From Croceitalea rosinachiae (GTDB lineage Bacteria; Bacteroidota; Bacteroidia; Flavobacteriales; Flavobacteriaceae), in assembly GCF_031846445.1 (NCBI RefSeq), contig NZ_JAVRHR010000002.1:620001-684000 (forward strand): a stretch of 64,000 nucleotides of DNA, in the 5' to 3' direction. Numbering within the stretch: the first letter of the stretch is position 1; every line of letters begins with the position of its first letter. The translations under genes and the position numbers were made by a program. This document shows, in pieces, positions 34,645-42,430 of the stretch. Under the pieces are notes generated by a model. That model did not search any database, was not told where the DNA came from, and saw only the letters and a program-made list of their open reading frames with translations.

Positions 34645-36204
34645 TTATTTTAATTCTAATTTTTGAGTTCTAGAATATTCTTTTCCATAAATGGCCTTAA
34701 AAGCGCTAAGCATTTCATTCAGCTTTTTGGGATTCTTGTTAGCCAAATTGTTTTGTTGAGCAATATCTTCATTCAAATCGTATAATTGATATTTTTTACT
34801 ATTGCCCAACTCTATATCCACCCACTTGTTTTTAGCTGATCCATTATACTGAGGAATCATTAGCCATTTTCCTTTTCGTAAAGCTGTTCTTGTTGTTGCT
34901 TCAATAATAAGTTCATCTCTACCTTGTTTATTTTTCCCTGTAAAAACATCAAGTAACGCTTCGCTATCCTGCCCTTTCTTATCGCTTCCAACCAGACTAG
35001 CCAGCGAAGAAAGTAAATCAACCTGACAAACAAGTGCATCCGATACCTGAGGTTCGATTTTCCCTTTCCAATAAGTAATAAACGGAACACGTGTGCCTGC
35101 TTCAAACAAACTGTATTTTCCACCTCTAAGCCCACCATTGGGAGTATGGTTTCCAAGTTTTTCAACGGCGTCATCATAATATCCATCATTTAAAACAGGA
35201 CCATTGTCACTTGTGAATACAATAAATGTATTTTCCAATATCCCCTCTTTTTCAAGTGTATTTATAAACTCTCCAATGCACCAATCTGCTTCGGCAATAA
35301 CATCTCCTCTGGCGCCTAATCCTGTTTTACCAACAAATCGTGGATGTGGGGTACGTGGTACATGTGGCTGCTGCATTGCATAGTAGAGAAAAAATGGCTC
35401 TTCTTTATGATTTATCACATATTTTTTCGCCTTAGCTAAGAAATGATCGGCCATATCAATATCACTCCATTTGGCTGTTTCACCACCTTTCATGAACCCT
35501 ATTCTCGGAATACCATTAACAATGCTATTATTATGACCATGATGCCATTTCATTGTAATTAATTCAGGATTGTTTTTCCCAGTTGGCTCGCCTTTAAAAT
35601 TATTTTTATAATCTATTTCAATTGGGTCATTAGAATCTAAATTTACTACATGGCCATCTTCAATATAAACTGTTGGTACACGGTCTTGTGTTGCGGCCAT
35701 AATATAAGAGAAATCAAACCCGACTTCATTAGGTCCTGGTGAAACTCTCTTATTCCAATTTGTATGGCCAGTACCTAGTCCCAGATGCCATTTACCAACA
35801 ATTCCTGTATGGTACCCTTTTTCTTTTAACATTTTAGGAACTGTTAGCTGATCACTTCCTATTAACAATGGTGCAGTCCCAGGAAGTATCTTTGCATCTT
35901 TATTTCTCCAAGGGTATACTCCGGTTAGTAAGGCATATCTACTAGGGGTACAAGTTGCTGAGGTGGAATGACCATCTATAAATCGAACACCTCCATTTGC
36001 CAATTTGTCAATATTAGGGGTTTGTAGGTCTATAGCTCCATAGGCACTTACATCCCCATAACCTAAATCATCCATATAAATAAAGACTATGTTCGGATTT
36101 TTAGTCGATCCGTTTTCTTCTTTTTCTCCATTTCGCTGACATGCAGAAAAAAGCCCACAGGCAATTATTGTCAATAAAAAGTAATTAAATAGTTTCTTCT
36201 TCAT
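34645..36204 (-). CDS. Lipoprotein sulfatase (arylsulfatase family S1)
   Basis: A 519-residue enzyme with a lipobox LFSAC (Cys22). It has the metal site YMDDLGYGDVSAYG, the active-site cysteine Cys85 in CTPSR (C-x-P-S-R, matured to formylglycine), GVYPWRNKD, IVGKWHLGLGTG and HPRFVGKTGLGARGD. The maturase is not in this window. It likely removes sulfate from a marine polysaccharide outside the cell or in the periplasm; the exact substrate cannot be read. A perfect 14-bp inverted repeat lies upstream in its leader. It is divergent from the TonB receptor but does not carry the ECF promoter. Confidence 0.93.
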   Translation of the reverse strand: MKKKLFNYFLLTIIACGLFSACQRNGEKEENGSTKNPNIVFIYMDDLGYGDVSAYGAIDLQTPNIDKLANGGVRFIDGHSTSATCTPSRYALLTGVYPWRNKDAKILPGTAPLLIGSDQLTVPKMLKEKGYHTGIVGKWHLGLGTGHTNWNKRVSPGPNEVGFDFSYIMAATQDRVPTVYIEDGHVVNLDSNDPIEIDYKNNFKGEPTGKNNPELITMKWHHGHNNSIVNGIPRIGFMKGGETAKWSDIDMADHFLAKAKKYVINHKEEPFFLYYAMQQPHVPRTPHPRFVGKTGLGARGDVIAEADWCIGEFINTLEKEGILENTFIVFTSDNGPVLNDGYYDDAVEKLGNHTPNGGLRGGKYSLFEAGTRVPFITYWKGKIEPQVSDALVCQVDLLSSLASLVGSDKKGQDSEALLDVFTGKNKQGRDELIIEATTRTALRKGKWLMIPQYNGSAKNKWVDIELGNSKKYQLYDLNEDIAQQNNLANKNPKKLNEMLSAFKAIYGKEYSRTQKLELK

Positions 36205-36232
36205 AGTTATCAGAGATTCAAAATAAAAAATT

Positions 36233-36264
36233 TATGCTTAGTTGCAAACATGCAACTAAGCATA
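36233..36264 (-). promoter_or_regulatory. Perfect inverted repeat in the sulfatase leader
   Basis: TATGCTTAGTTGCA and TGCAACTAAGCATA form 14-bp arms around a 4-base loop, 28 bases before the sulfatase ATG. On the minus strand the stem is followed by AAATTTTTT. It could be an operator palindrome, a leader terminator controlling the sulfatase, or an mRNA-stabilising hairpin. Confidence 0.6.
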
Positions 36265-36397
36265 TTCAAATCATCAGGCTTGTTGCCGACAATTGATATA
36301 GTAACAAGTTACTATATTTCCATTTTATACCCCTCCTTGAAACATCCTCTTTTCCTCTTACATTTCTATATAATAAAAACCTTATTTCACCATTTAA

Positions 36398-36427
36398 TGC
36401 AACCCTTTGTTTTTTGGTCTGTCTCTA
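36398..36427 (+). promoter_or_regulatory. ECF-type promoter, copy before the TonB receptor
   Basis: TGCAACCCT at 36398-36406, 13 bases, TGTCTCTA at 36420-36427 (one base different from the other copies). Transcription would begin near 36434, after the in-frame TTG at 36432, so ATG 36468 is the start of the receptor gene. Confidence 0.83.
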
Positions 36428-36467
36428 AGTATTGAAAATTAATAGCAATCATAAACTCAATCAAAAA

Positions 36468-38873
36468 ATGAACAGACAGAATACCAAAGACCCATTTGTA
36501 CGCCATACCGTTTGGTCGTTATGGGCATTCTTTTTAGTAAGCGCCTTGGTTATGGGTCAAAGCAACTACACCATTAACGGTACCATTGCAGATAAAAGTA
36601 ATGGAGAGACCCTCTATGGCGCTTCCGTTTTCTTAAAGGGCACCACCATTGGTGGGGTCACCAACGAGTATGGATTTTATTCCATTACCGCACCTCAAGG
36701 CGATTACATTTTAAATGTTTCGTATATGGGTTATCAAGAAATCAATGCCAACATCACTTTAAACCGTGACCAAAAATTGGATTACGAAATCTCAGAGAAT
36801 TCCACCCAGTTAGAAGAGGTAGTGGTCACTGCCGAAGAACCAGAACGGGCTTTACTGCGCAAACCAGAGATGAGTGTGTTAAAACTGAACATTGGTACCG
36901 TAAAACAGATGCCCGTAGTATTGGGTGAGGTAGATATTTTAAAATCGCTACAAATGCTGCCCGGGGTGACCAGCAATGGTGAGGGTAGTGGGGGCTTTCA
37001 TGTACGTGGTGGCGCCTCTGACCAAAATTTGGTTTTGCTAGACGAGGCCATTATTTACAATACCTCGCATATGTTTGGCTTCTTTTCAGTTTTTAATGCC
37101 GATGCCATCAAAGACATGAAATTGTATAAAGGGGGAATTCCTGCTCGTTTTGGGGGTCGAGTTTCTTCGGTACTCGATGTGCGCCAAAAAGACGGGAACA
37201 ATAAAAACTTTGCTGCTACTGGGGGAATCGGAATTATATCTAGCCGATTAACACTTGAAGGCCCTATGTTTAATGATAAAGGTTCGTTCTTAATTGCAGG
37301 TAGACGCTCATATGCCGATTTACTTTTAAAGCTAGCGGGAGAGACCAATAGTGTGAGTTTTTATGACCTGAATTTAAAATCTAACTATAGCATTAACCCA
37401 ACGAACAAGCTGTTTTTATCAGGTTATTTTGGTCGAGATGCCTTTAAAATAGGCAATAGTTTTGACAGTAGTTATGGTAATACTTCAGGAAACCTGCGTT
37501 GGAACCATATATTTAACGACCGATTGTTTTCAAACTTATCAGCAATTGCCAGTCGTTACGATTATGATCTAGGTTTTTCAATGGAAGCTTTTGATTGGAA
37601 ATCTTCCATCACCAATTATAATCTGAAATACGATTTAAAGTATTATCTGAGCAATCAATTTAAATTAGACTTTGGTGCAAGCGGTATTTATTATGATTTT
37701 GATCCTGGGCAGGTAAATCCTACTTCAGAGACTTCTGCAGTAAACCCCTTAAAACTAGACCGTAAAAAAGCAGTTGAAACCGGATTGTATGTAAATGCAG
37801 AACATCAGTTAACCTCAAACTTAACCGCGCAATATGGTTTGCGCTATAGCGCATTTACAAGATTAGGTGGACAGGCTTTAACTGACTATGCCAATAGTCA
37901 ACCCGTAGTATACAACCCAATTTTGGGTATTTACGAACGTGGTGTTGGCATTGGAGAAACTGATTTTGCTAAAGGCGATGCCATTGAAACTTTTGAAAAT
38001 TTAGAGCCTCGTGTTTCTTTTTCATATTTGTTAAATGAAGAATCTTCCGTAAAGGCTGGATATTCCAGAACAGCACAGTACATTCATTTGCTTTCTAACA
38101 CTTCATCTGCAACACCTTTGGATGTTTGGACGCCAAGTGGCAAGTTTATAAAACCACAGTTGTCAGACCAGTACGCAATAGGCTATTTCCGAAATTTTAA
38201 GGATAAAACATACTCTGTAGAAGCAGAAGCTTACTATAAGACGGTGGATAATAGAATAGATTATATAGATGGATCAGACCTTATTGGGCAAAACACTATT
38301 GAGACTGAAATTTTAAATGGTGAAATGCGCGCCTACGGTTTAGAACTTTTATTCCGTAAGAACGAGGGGGATTTTACAGGTTGGATTGCCTATACCTTGT
38401 CAAAATCAGAGCAGCGCACTCCCGGCGGCACTGCAGGTGGTTTGGGTATCAATGACGGAGAATGGTATAATGCGGTTTTTGATAGAACCCATGATATTTC
38501 CATCTCTGCTGCGTATCGCTTAAATGATAAATGGAGCTTTGGTACCAACTTGGTTTTCCAAACTGGGCGACCAGTTACCTATCCCAATGGGCAATATCAA
38601 TATGAAGGACTCTCGATTGCGAGTTATGCACCTCGAAATTCTGACCGATTGCCAGCCTATCACCGTTTAGATTTATCTATCAACTACAAACCCAATAAAA
38701 AGCCTCAAAACCGCTTAAAGGGAGAATGGGTACTCGGAATTTATAACGCCTACAACAGAAGAAATGCCGCTTCTATTTCTTTCGGTCAAAATGTGGAGAC
38801 CGGAGCCAATGAAGCCACCCGGACCGCCATTTTCGGTATCGTACCATCACTAACCTATAACTTTAAATTTTAA
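36468..38873 (+). CDS. TonB-dependent receptor with carboxypeptidase-like N-terminal domain
   Basis: An 801-residue outer-membrane protein from ATG 36468. Signal peptide up to about VMGQS, then a regulatory-like beta sandwich (YTINGTIADKSNGETLYGASV), a TonB plug (LEEVVVTAEEPERALLRKPEMSV, LQMLPGVTSNGEGSGGFHVRGGASDQNLVLLDE), and a 22-strand-type barrel ending IFGIVPSLTYNFKF. The EEVVVTAE stretch may serve as the TonB box. It is not SusC: no SusD follows, but a DUF4249 lipoprotein does, four bases after it. It has an ECF-type promoter. The substrate is not known. Confidence 0.92.
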   Translation: MNRQNTKDPFVRHTVWSLWAFFLVSALVMGQSNYTINGTIADKSNGETLYGASVFLKGTTIGGVTNEYGFYSITAPQGDYILNVSYMGYQEINANITLNRDQKLDYEISENSTQLEEVVVTAEEPERALLRKPEMSVLKLNIGTVKQMPVVLGEVDILKSLQMLPGVTSNGEGSGGFHVRGGASDQNLVLLDEAIIYNTSHMFGFFSVFNADAIKDMKLYKGGIPARFGGRVSSVLDVRQKDGNNKNFAATGGIGIISSRLTLEGPMFNDKGSFLIAGRRSYADLLLKLAGETNSVSFYDLNLKSNYSINPTNKLFLSGYFGRDAFKIGNSFDSSYGNTSGNLRWNHIFNDRLFSNLSAIASRYDYDLGFSMEAFDWKSSITNYNLKYDLKYYLSNQFKLDFGASGIYYDFDPGQVNPTSETSAVNPLKLDRKKAVETGLYVNAEHQLTSNLTAQYGLRYSAFTRLGGQALTDYANSQPVVYNPILGIYERGVGIGETDFAKGDAIETFENLEPRVSFSYLLNEESSVKAGYSRTAQYIHLLSNTSSATPLDVWTPSGKFIKPQLSDQYAIGYFRNFKDKTYSVEAEAYYKTVDNRIDYIDGSDLIGQNTIETEILNGEMRAYGLELLFRKNEGDFTGWIAYTLSKSEQRTPGGTAGGLGINDGEWYNAVFDRTHDISISAAYRLNDKWSFGTNLVFQTGRPVTYPNGQYQYEGLSIASYAPRNSDRLPAYHRLDLSINYKPNKKPQNRLKGEWVLGIYNAYNRRNAASISFGQNVETGANEATRTAIFGIVPSLTYNFKF

Positions 38874-38876
38874 GAC

Positions 38877-39725
38877 ATGCGAACGTATATCAAATTTTCA
38901 TTATTCATTGTACTGGCTTTTCTAAGCTCGTGTACTGATGTCATAGATGTGCCTGTCCAAGAAGGTCCAACACGATTAGTTGTTGAGGCTTCTTTAGACT
39001 GGGAGAAAGGAACCCAAGGAAATATTCAAACGATAAAATTAAGTGAGTCCACCGCTTTTTTTGACACCAATACCCAAACAGCTGTTACGAGTGCAAACGT
39101 AATTGTCACAAATGATAGTAGTGGAGCTAACTTCATTTTTGAGCATCAATCCAACGGGGAATACTTAACAACCAATTTCGAACCTATTCTAGGGCAATCA
39201 TACACCTTACAAATTAGTTATAATGGAGAAATATTTTCAGCTACGGAGACCATGACAGGAGTAACTGAAATCACTGATGTTTTTCAAGATCGCGAAGATG
39301 GTTTTGAAGATGATGTTTTAGAGGTGCACGTAATATTTACTGATCCACCGGAAGAAGGAAACAATTATCTGTTTAAGTTTCAACGTAGGGGTGATTTGTT
39401 ACCGGAACTTGAAGAAGCTGATGATGAATTTGTAAATGGGAATGAAATTGATTGGTGGTATGAGATTGAAGAAAATGAAGATGAAAATGTACTTCCTTTT
39501 CAACCAGATGACATTGTTGATATAGAGATGTACGGTGTTTCTAGAGCTTACTACAACTATATAGATATTTTAATTGATCAAATTGGGGGTGTTGGACTCT
39601 TTGAAGCCACTCCCGTTGCTGTAAAAGGTAATTGTATCAATACAACAAACGCTGATAGCTATGCCTTTGGATATTTTAGATTATCCGAGGTAGTTAGAAC
39701 CAGCTACACCTTTATAGAAGATTAA
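38877..39725 (+). CDS. DUF4249 lipoprotein, partner of the TonB receptor
   Basis: A 282-residue protein with a lipobox (FLSSC) and the pattern TDVIDVPVQEGPTRLVVEASLDWEKGTQGNIQTIKLSES, then an Ig-like part (VIVTNDSSGANFIFEHQ) and a C-terminal part ending SYAFGYFRLSEVVRTSYTFIED, typical of DUF4249. These lipoproteins accompany TonB receptors as SusD-like lids or plug accessories. The gene starts three bases after the receptor stop and is followed by a clear terminator, so the two form a complete two-gene transport unit. Confidence 0.88.
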   Translation: MRTYIKFSLFIVLAFLSSCTDVIDVPVQEGPTRLVVEASLDWEKGTQGNIQTIKLSESTAFFDTNTQTAVTSANVIVTNDSSGANFIFEHQSNGEYLTTNFEPILGQSYTLQISYNGEIFSATETMTGVTEITDVFQDREDGFEDDVLEVHVIFTDPPEEGNNYLFKFQRRGDLLPELEEADDEFVNGNEIDWWYEIEENEDENVLPFQPDDIVDIEMYGVSRAYYNYIDILIDQIGGVGLFEATPVAVKGNCINTTNADSYAFGYFRLSEVVRTSYTFIED

Positions 39726-39748
39726 GTTTAGGTTTGATTGATGTGTGG

Positions 39749-39785
39749 AAAGTGTCGGGTTTCTAGAGCCTGACGCTTTTTACTT
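39749..39785 (+). terminator. Rho-independent terminator after the DUF4249 gene
   Basis: AAAGTGTCGGG and CCTGACGCTTT pair over 11 bases (two G-U), 9-base loop, then a T-rich run. It separates the TonB unit from the next gene with its own ECF-type promoter. Confidence 0.83.
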
Positions 39786-39836
39786 TTAGGCAATTGTTAA
39801 AATATTCTCAAATACGTAGCATTACATAGTACTTAA

Positions 39837-39866
39837 TGCAACCCTAGAAAAAGTATTTTGTCTTTA
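39837..39866 (+). promoter_or_regulatory. ECF-type promoter, copy before the small secreted protein
   Basis: TGCAACCCT at 39837-39845, 13 bases, TGTCTTTA at 39859-39866, 23 bases before the ATG at 39890. Confidence 0.85.
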
Positions 39867-39889
39867 GGTTATCAAATAAAAACAATTAA

Positions 39890-40330
39890 ATGAAAAAAAT
39901 AGTAACAACTGTAATTTTTGGGATGGTAACCCTTTTAAGTTTAACTGCACAAGAGTACAAAGTAATTACCAGTGTAGAATCTATTGTACCCAGTGGATTG
40001 GGTCGTTCACGAATCATTAATGCTAAGGAGGATAAAGATTATAAAGAATACACTAGTGTTCAGACTGATGAAGATAATACTAGAAATAAGTCAAGTAGAA
40101 AAGATATTCGGGTGAAAAATTTTGAGGAAACCAAATTGTTGAATTTCTATAATATTGGGGGTATTAGATTCCAAAATATTGCTGCTAATGATGCTCTTTT
40201 GACTTCTAAAATTAATAATATGATCATTGAAGGCTGGGAATTAGCTTTTGTAACTAGCGCCGTGGAGAGCGCAGGGGGAAAAGGAGATGCCAATGGTATT
40301 TTTATTACACGATATATCTTTAAAAGATAG
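39890..40330 (+). CDS. Small secreted protein of the ECF regulon
   Basis: A 146-residue protein with a signal peptide cut near LTAQEY. The mature part has a basic linker (EDNTRNKSSRKDIRVK) and a C-terminal strand-helix part, NMIIEGWELAFVTSAVESAGGKGDANGIFITRYIFKR. The pattern of a last GW(E/K)L...ITRY(I/V)F resembles short uncharacterised Bacteroidota proteins, with no function known to me. It is monocistronic: ECF-type promoter upstream, terminator downstream. A dedicated ECF promoter on such a protein marks it as a likely major product or reporter of the regulon. Confidence 0.75.
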   Translation: MKKIVTTVIFGMVTLLSLTAQEYKVITSVESIVPSGLGRSRIINAKEDKDYKEYTSVQTDEDNTRNKSSRKDIRVKNFEETKLLNFYNIGGIRFQNIAANDALLTSKINNMIIEGWELAFVTSAVESAGGKGDANGIFITRYIFKR

Positions 40331-40355
40331 ATTTATTGTTATATGCATTAGGAAG

Positions 40356-40379
40356 GCCTTCTATTTAGAAGGCTTTTTT
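40356..40379 (+). terminator. Rho-independent terminator
   Basis: GCCTTCT-ATTT-AGAAGGC, a 7-bp stem, followed by six T. It ends the small secreted gene. The T run overlaps the stop codon of the convergent DUF1853 gene. Confidence 0.85.
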
Positions 40380-41187
40380 ATTTCCACCAAACTATAAAAA
40401 GTTTTTCAAGCTGACCGTTAGGTTTCCTCATCCAAAGCATAGGTGCATTTTCTTTCAACATTCTAAGATTAATGTTAAGCAAGGTTTCATAATGTGAAGT
40501 GAATAATCGATTTGCAGATGGCATTAAAACCCATTCCTGTTTATAAGTAATATAATATTTAGACTTCTTAAATTCAGTAGTATTGAAATCGTCGAACCGA
40601 ATCCAACGTCCCTGGATACATTTTTTGTTTAAGGGTCGTATGGTCATTGAATCAACTCCATAAGGTGAAAACAACTGTGCCTTAAAACAGGCTTGTTGCT
40701 GTATTTCAAGAGGATTGAGTTCTAAACTGTGGAGCTTCTCCGTTAATTCATTGCTGAAAAGCAAAGGAAATTGCTTATTTCTTAACTTATCGATTTTGGT
40801 ATAGAACATATCCCGTTTATTTGGCCCCATGAGACGGTAAATAGGCTCGGTTATTTCAGGATTAATGATATAAAACTTGTAGGCAAGCTCCACGTGATGA
40901 ATTCGCTGTGTCTCTCTGTTTTTTAGCAGAAAATCAAGTTCTCCTAAACGAGTTTTTCCGTGATCAACCAAAATATTCTTGGCCAAGACTTCCCAAGTTT
41001 TCGAATACTGTAACAATTGCTCGAAAACGTATTCCATTTTATGCCCTAACCTTAATTTTTCGGGAATCAGTTGTGCGGTGAAATTTAGAAGGTCAAGGTC
41101 TGGAAACTTAAATTGGGTTACCCCAAATTGTTCATAAACCCATAAGGGGTGAGTTTCGTAAAAACCAAAACATAATTCCTTGTCCAT
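40378..41187 (-). CDS. DUF1853 family protein, possible PD-(D/E)XK nuclease fold
   Basis: A 269-residue protein. The N-terminal half contains GHKMEYVFEQLLQYS, then LGELDFLLKNRETQRIHHVELAYKFYI. The combination of early Glu, then LDFLL and VELAYKF resembles the E...D...ExK core of PD-(D/E)XK nucleases, as seen in DUF1853. Catalysis is not proven. The C-terminal half has conserved CIQGRWIRFDDF. It is flanked by convergent and divergent genes, so it is monocistronic. A -7 box CAAACTTA (TAAGTTTG on the minus strand) at 41193-41200 lies just before the ATG. Confidence 0.78.
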   Translation of the reverse strand: MDKELCFGFYETHPLWVYEQFGVTQFKFPDLDLLNFTAQLIPEKLRLGHKMEYVFEQLLQYSKTWEVLAKNILVDHGKTRLGELDFLLKNRETQRIHHVELAYKFYIINPEITEPIYRLMGPNKRDMFYTKIDKLRNKQFPLLFSNELTEKLHSLELNPLEIQQQACFKAQLFSPYGVDSMTIRPLNKKCIQGRWIRFDDFNTTEFKKSKYYITYKQEWVLMPSANRLFTSHYETLLNINLRMLKENAPMLWMRKPNGQLEKLFIVWWK

Positions 41188-41192
41188 GAATG

Positions 41193-41200
41193 CAAACTTA
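41193..41200 (-). promoter_or_regulatory. Possible -7 box before the DUF1853 gene (TAAGTTTG)
   Basis: It matches TAnnTTTG and lies 5 bases before the ATG; use would give a nearly leaderless transcript. Confidence 0.3.
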
Positions 41201-41261
41201 AACGAAACCGTTAAGTTTTCTTTAAAGGGCAGTTCATGAAAATAGAAAGTCTTAATTTTAT

Positions 41262-42428
41262 ATGATGGCTATGAATTTGAGAAAAGGATTTCGTTTTACA
41301 TCCTACGAAGCGCCTAATTTATCTCCCTTTGAAAAACTTTTTGAGATTTTTCAAGAACTTATCACGCATACATCTGGTGATTTTGACGAGGCAATTGACT
41401 GGCTGCGTGAATTGGATAAAGAATATGAACTCACAACAGACGATTATACCATTGATGATTTTATAGAAGATTTAAAAGCCAAGGGATATATACGTGAAGA
41501 ATTTGAAGATGGAGGCGGTCAAATGGGAGAGGAAGGTGAGGAAGGTGATGGAGGAAGTGGTAAAGGCACCATTTCAATAACTGCCAAGTTAGAAAGAATG
41601 ATTCGCCAACGGGCACTCGACCAAATTTTCGGCAAAATAAAGCGCAGTGGCTCTGGTAATCATAAAACTGGTAAATCAGGTAGGGGAGACGAACATACCG
41701 GCGAGTTTAGGGAATATCGGTACGGCGATGGTTTAGATTGTATTTCAATGACAGAAAGTCTTAAAAATGCTCAAATCAACCATGGTATTGGAAATTTTAT
41801 GCTGGATGAAGGTGATTTAGTAGTTGAAGATACCCAGTACAAAGCGCAAATGAGTACGGTGCTCATGATTGATATAAGTCACAGCATGATCTTATATGGC
41901 GAAGACCGAATTACTCCTGCAAAAAAAGTTGCCATGGCCTTGGCAGAGTTAATTACCACAAGATACCCAAAAGACACTTTAGATATTTTAGTTTTTGGTA
42001 ATGATGCCTGGCCGATACCTATTAAAGATTTACCTTATTTAAAAGTTGGGCCCTATCATACCAATACTGTTGCAGGTTTACAATTGGCAATGGATATGTT
42101 ACGTAGAAAGCGGAATACGAACAAACAAATATTTATGATTACCGATGGCAAACCGAGTTGTTTAAGAATGCCTGACGGCACGTATTACAAGAACAGTGTG
42201 GGATTGGATGATTATATTGTTGAAAAGTGCTATGCTATGGCATCTCAGGCTAGGAAATTACATATTCCGATAACTACGTTTATGATTGCACAAGACCCCT
42301 ATTTGATGCAGTTTATAAGAGAATTTACACAAGCGAATAAAGGAAAAGCATTTTATACGGGCTTAAAAGGTTTGGGCGAGATGATTTTTGAAGATTATGA
42401 AAATAACCGCAGGAAAAGAATAAAGTAA
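41262..42428 (+). CDS. vWA-domain protein, partner of the AAA ATPase
   Basis: A 388-residue cytoplasmic protein. The N-terminal helical part is followed by a Gly/Glu-rich linker (EEFEDGGGQMGEEGEEGDGGSGKG). The vWA domain has the metal site TVLMIDISHSMILYGED (DxSxS), then ELITTRYPKDTLDILVFG and MITDGKPSCL. With the AAA gene two bases downstream it forms a pair like the magnesium-chelatase D and I subunits, but neither is part of chlorophyll synthesis. In related pairs the vWA protein is an adaptor for AAA remodelling of a target. The target is not visible. Confidence 0.88.
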   Translation: MMAMNLRKGFRFTSYEAPNLSPFEKLFEIFQELITHTSGDFDEAIDWLRELDKEYELTTDDYTIDDFIEDLKAKGYIREEFEDGGGQMGEEGEEGDGGSGKGTISITAKLERMIRQRALDQIFGKIKRSGSGNHKTGKSGRGDEHTGEFREYRYGDGLDCISMTESLKNAQINHGIGNFMLDEGDLVVEDTQYKAQMSTVLMIDISHSMILYGEDRITPAKKVAMALAELITTRYPKDTLDILVFGNDAWPIPIKDLPYLKVGPYHTNTVAGLQLAMDMLRRKRNTNKQIFMITDGKPSCLRMPDGTYYKNSVGLDDYIVEKCYAMASQARKLHIPITTFMIAQDPYLMQFIREFTQANKGKAFYTGLKGLGEMIFEDYENNRRKRIK

Positions 42429-42430
42429 GA

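Noticed and set aside
34480..34653. Overlapping short open frames on both strands (48 codons minus, 52 codons plus) in the gap beside the sulfatase
   Set aside because: Neither product has recognisable motifs, signal sequence or ribosome binding context, and both strands being open by chance is not unusual at this length.
36432..36467. Longer TonB receptor frame beginning at TTG 36432
   Set aside because: The ECF promoter -10 ends at 36427, so transcription would begin around or after this codon. ATG 36468 gives a normal signal peptide.
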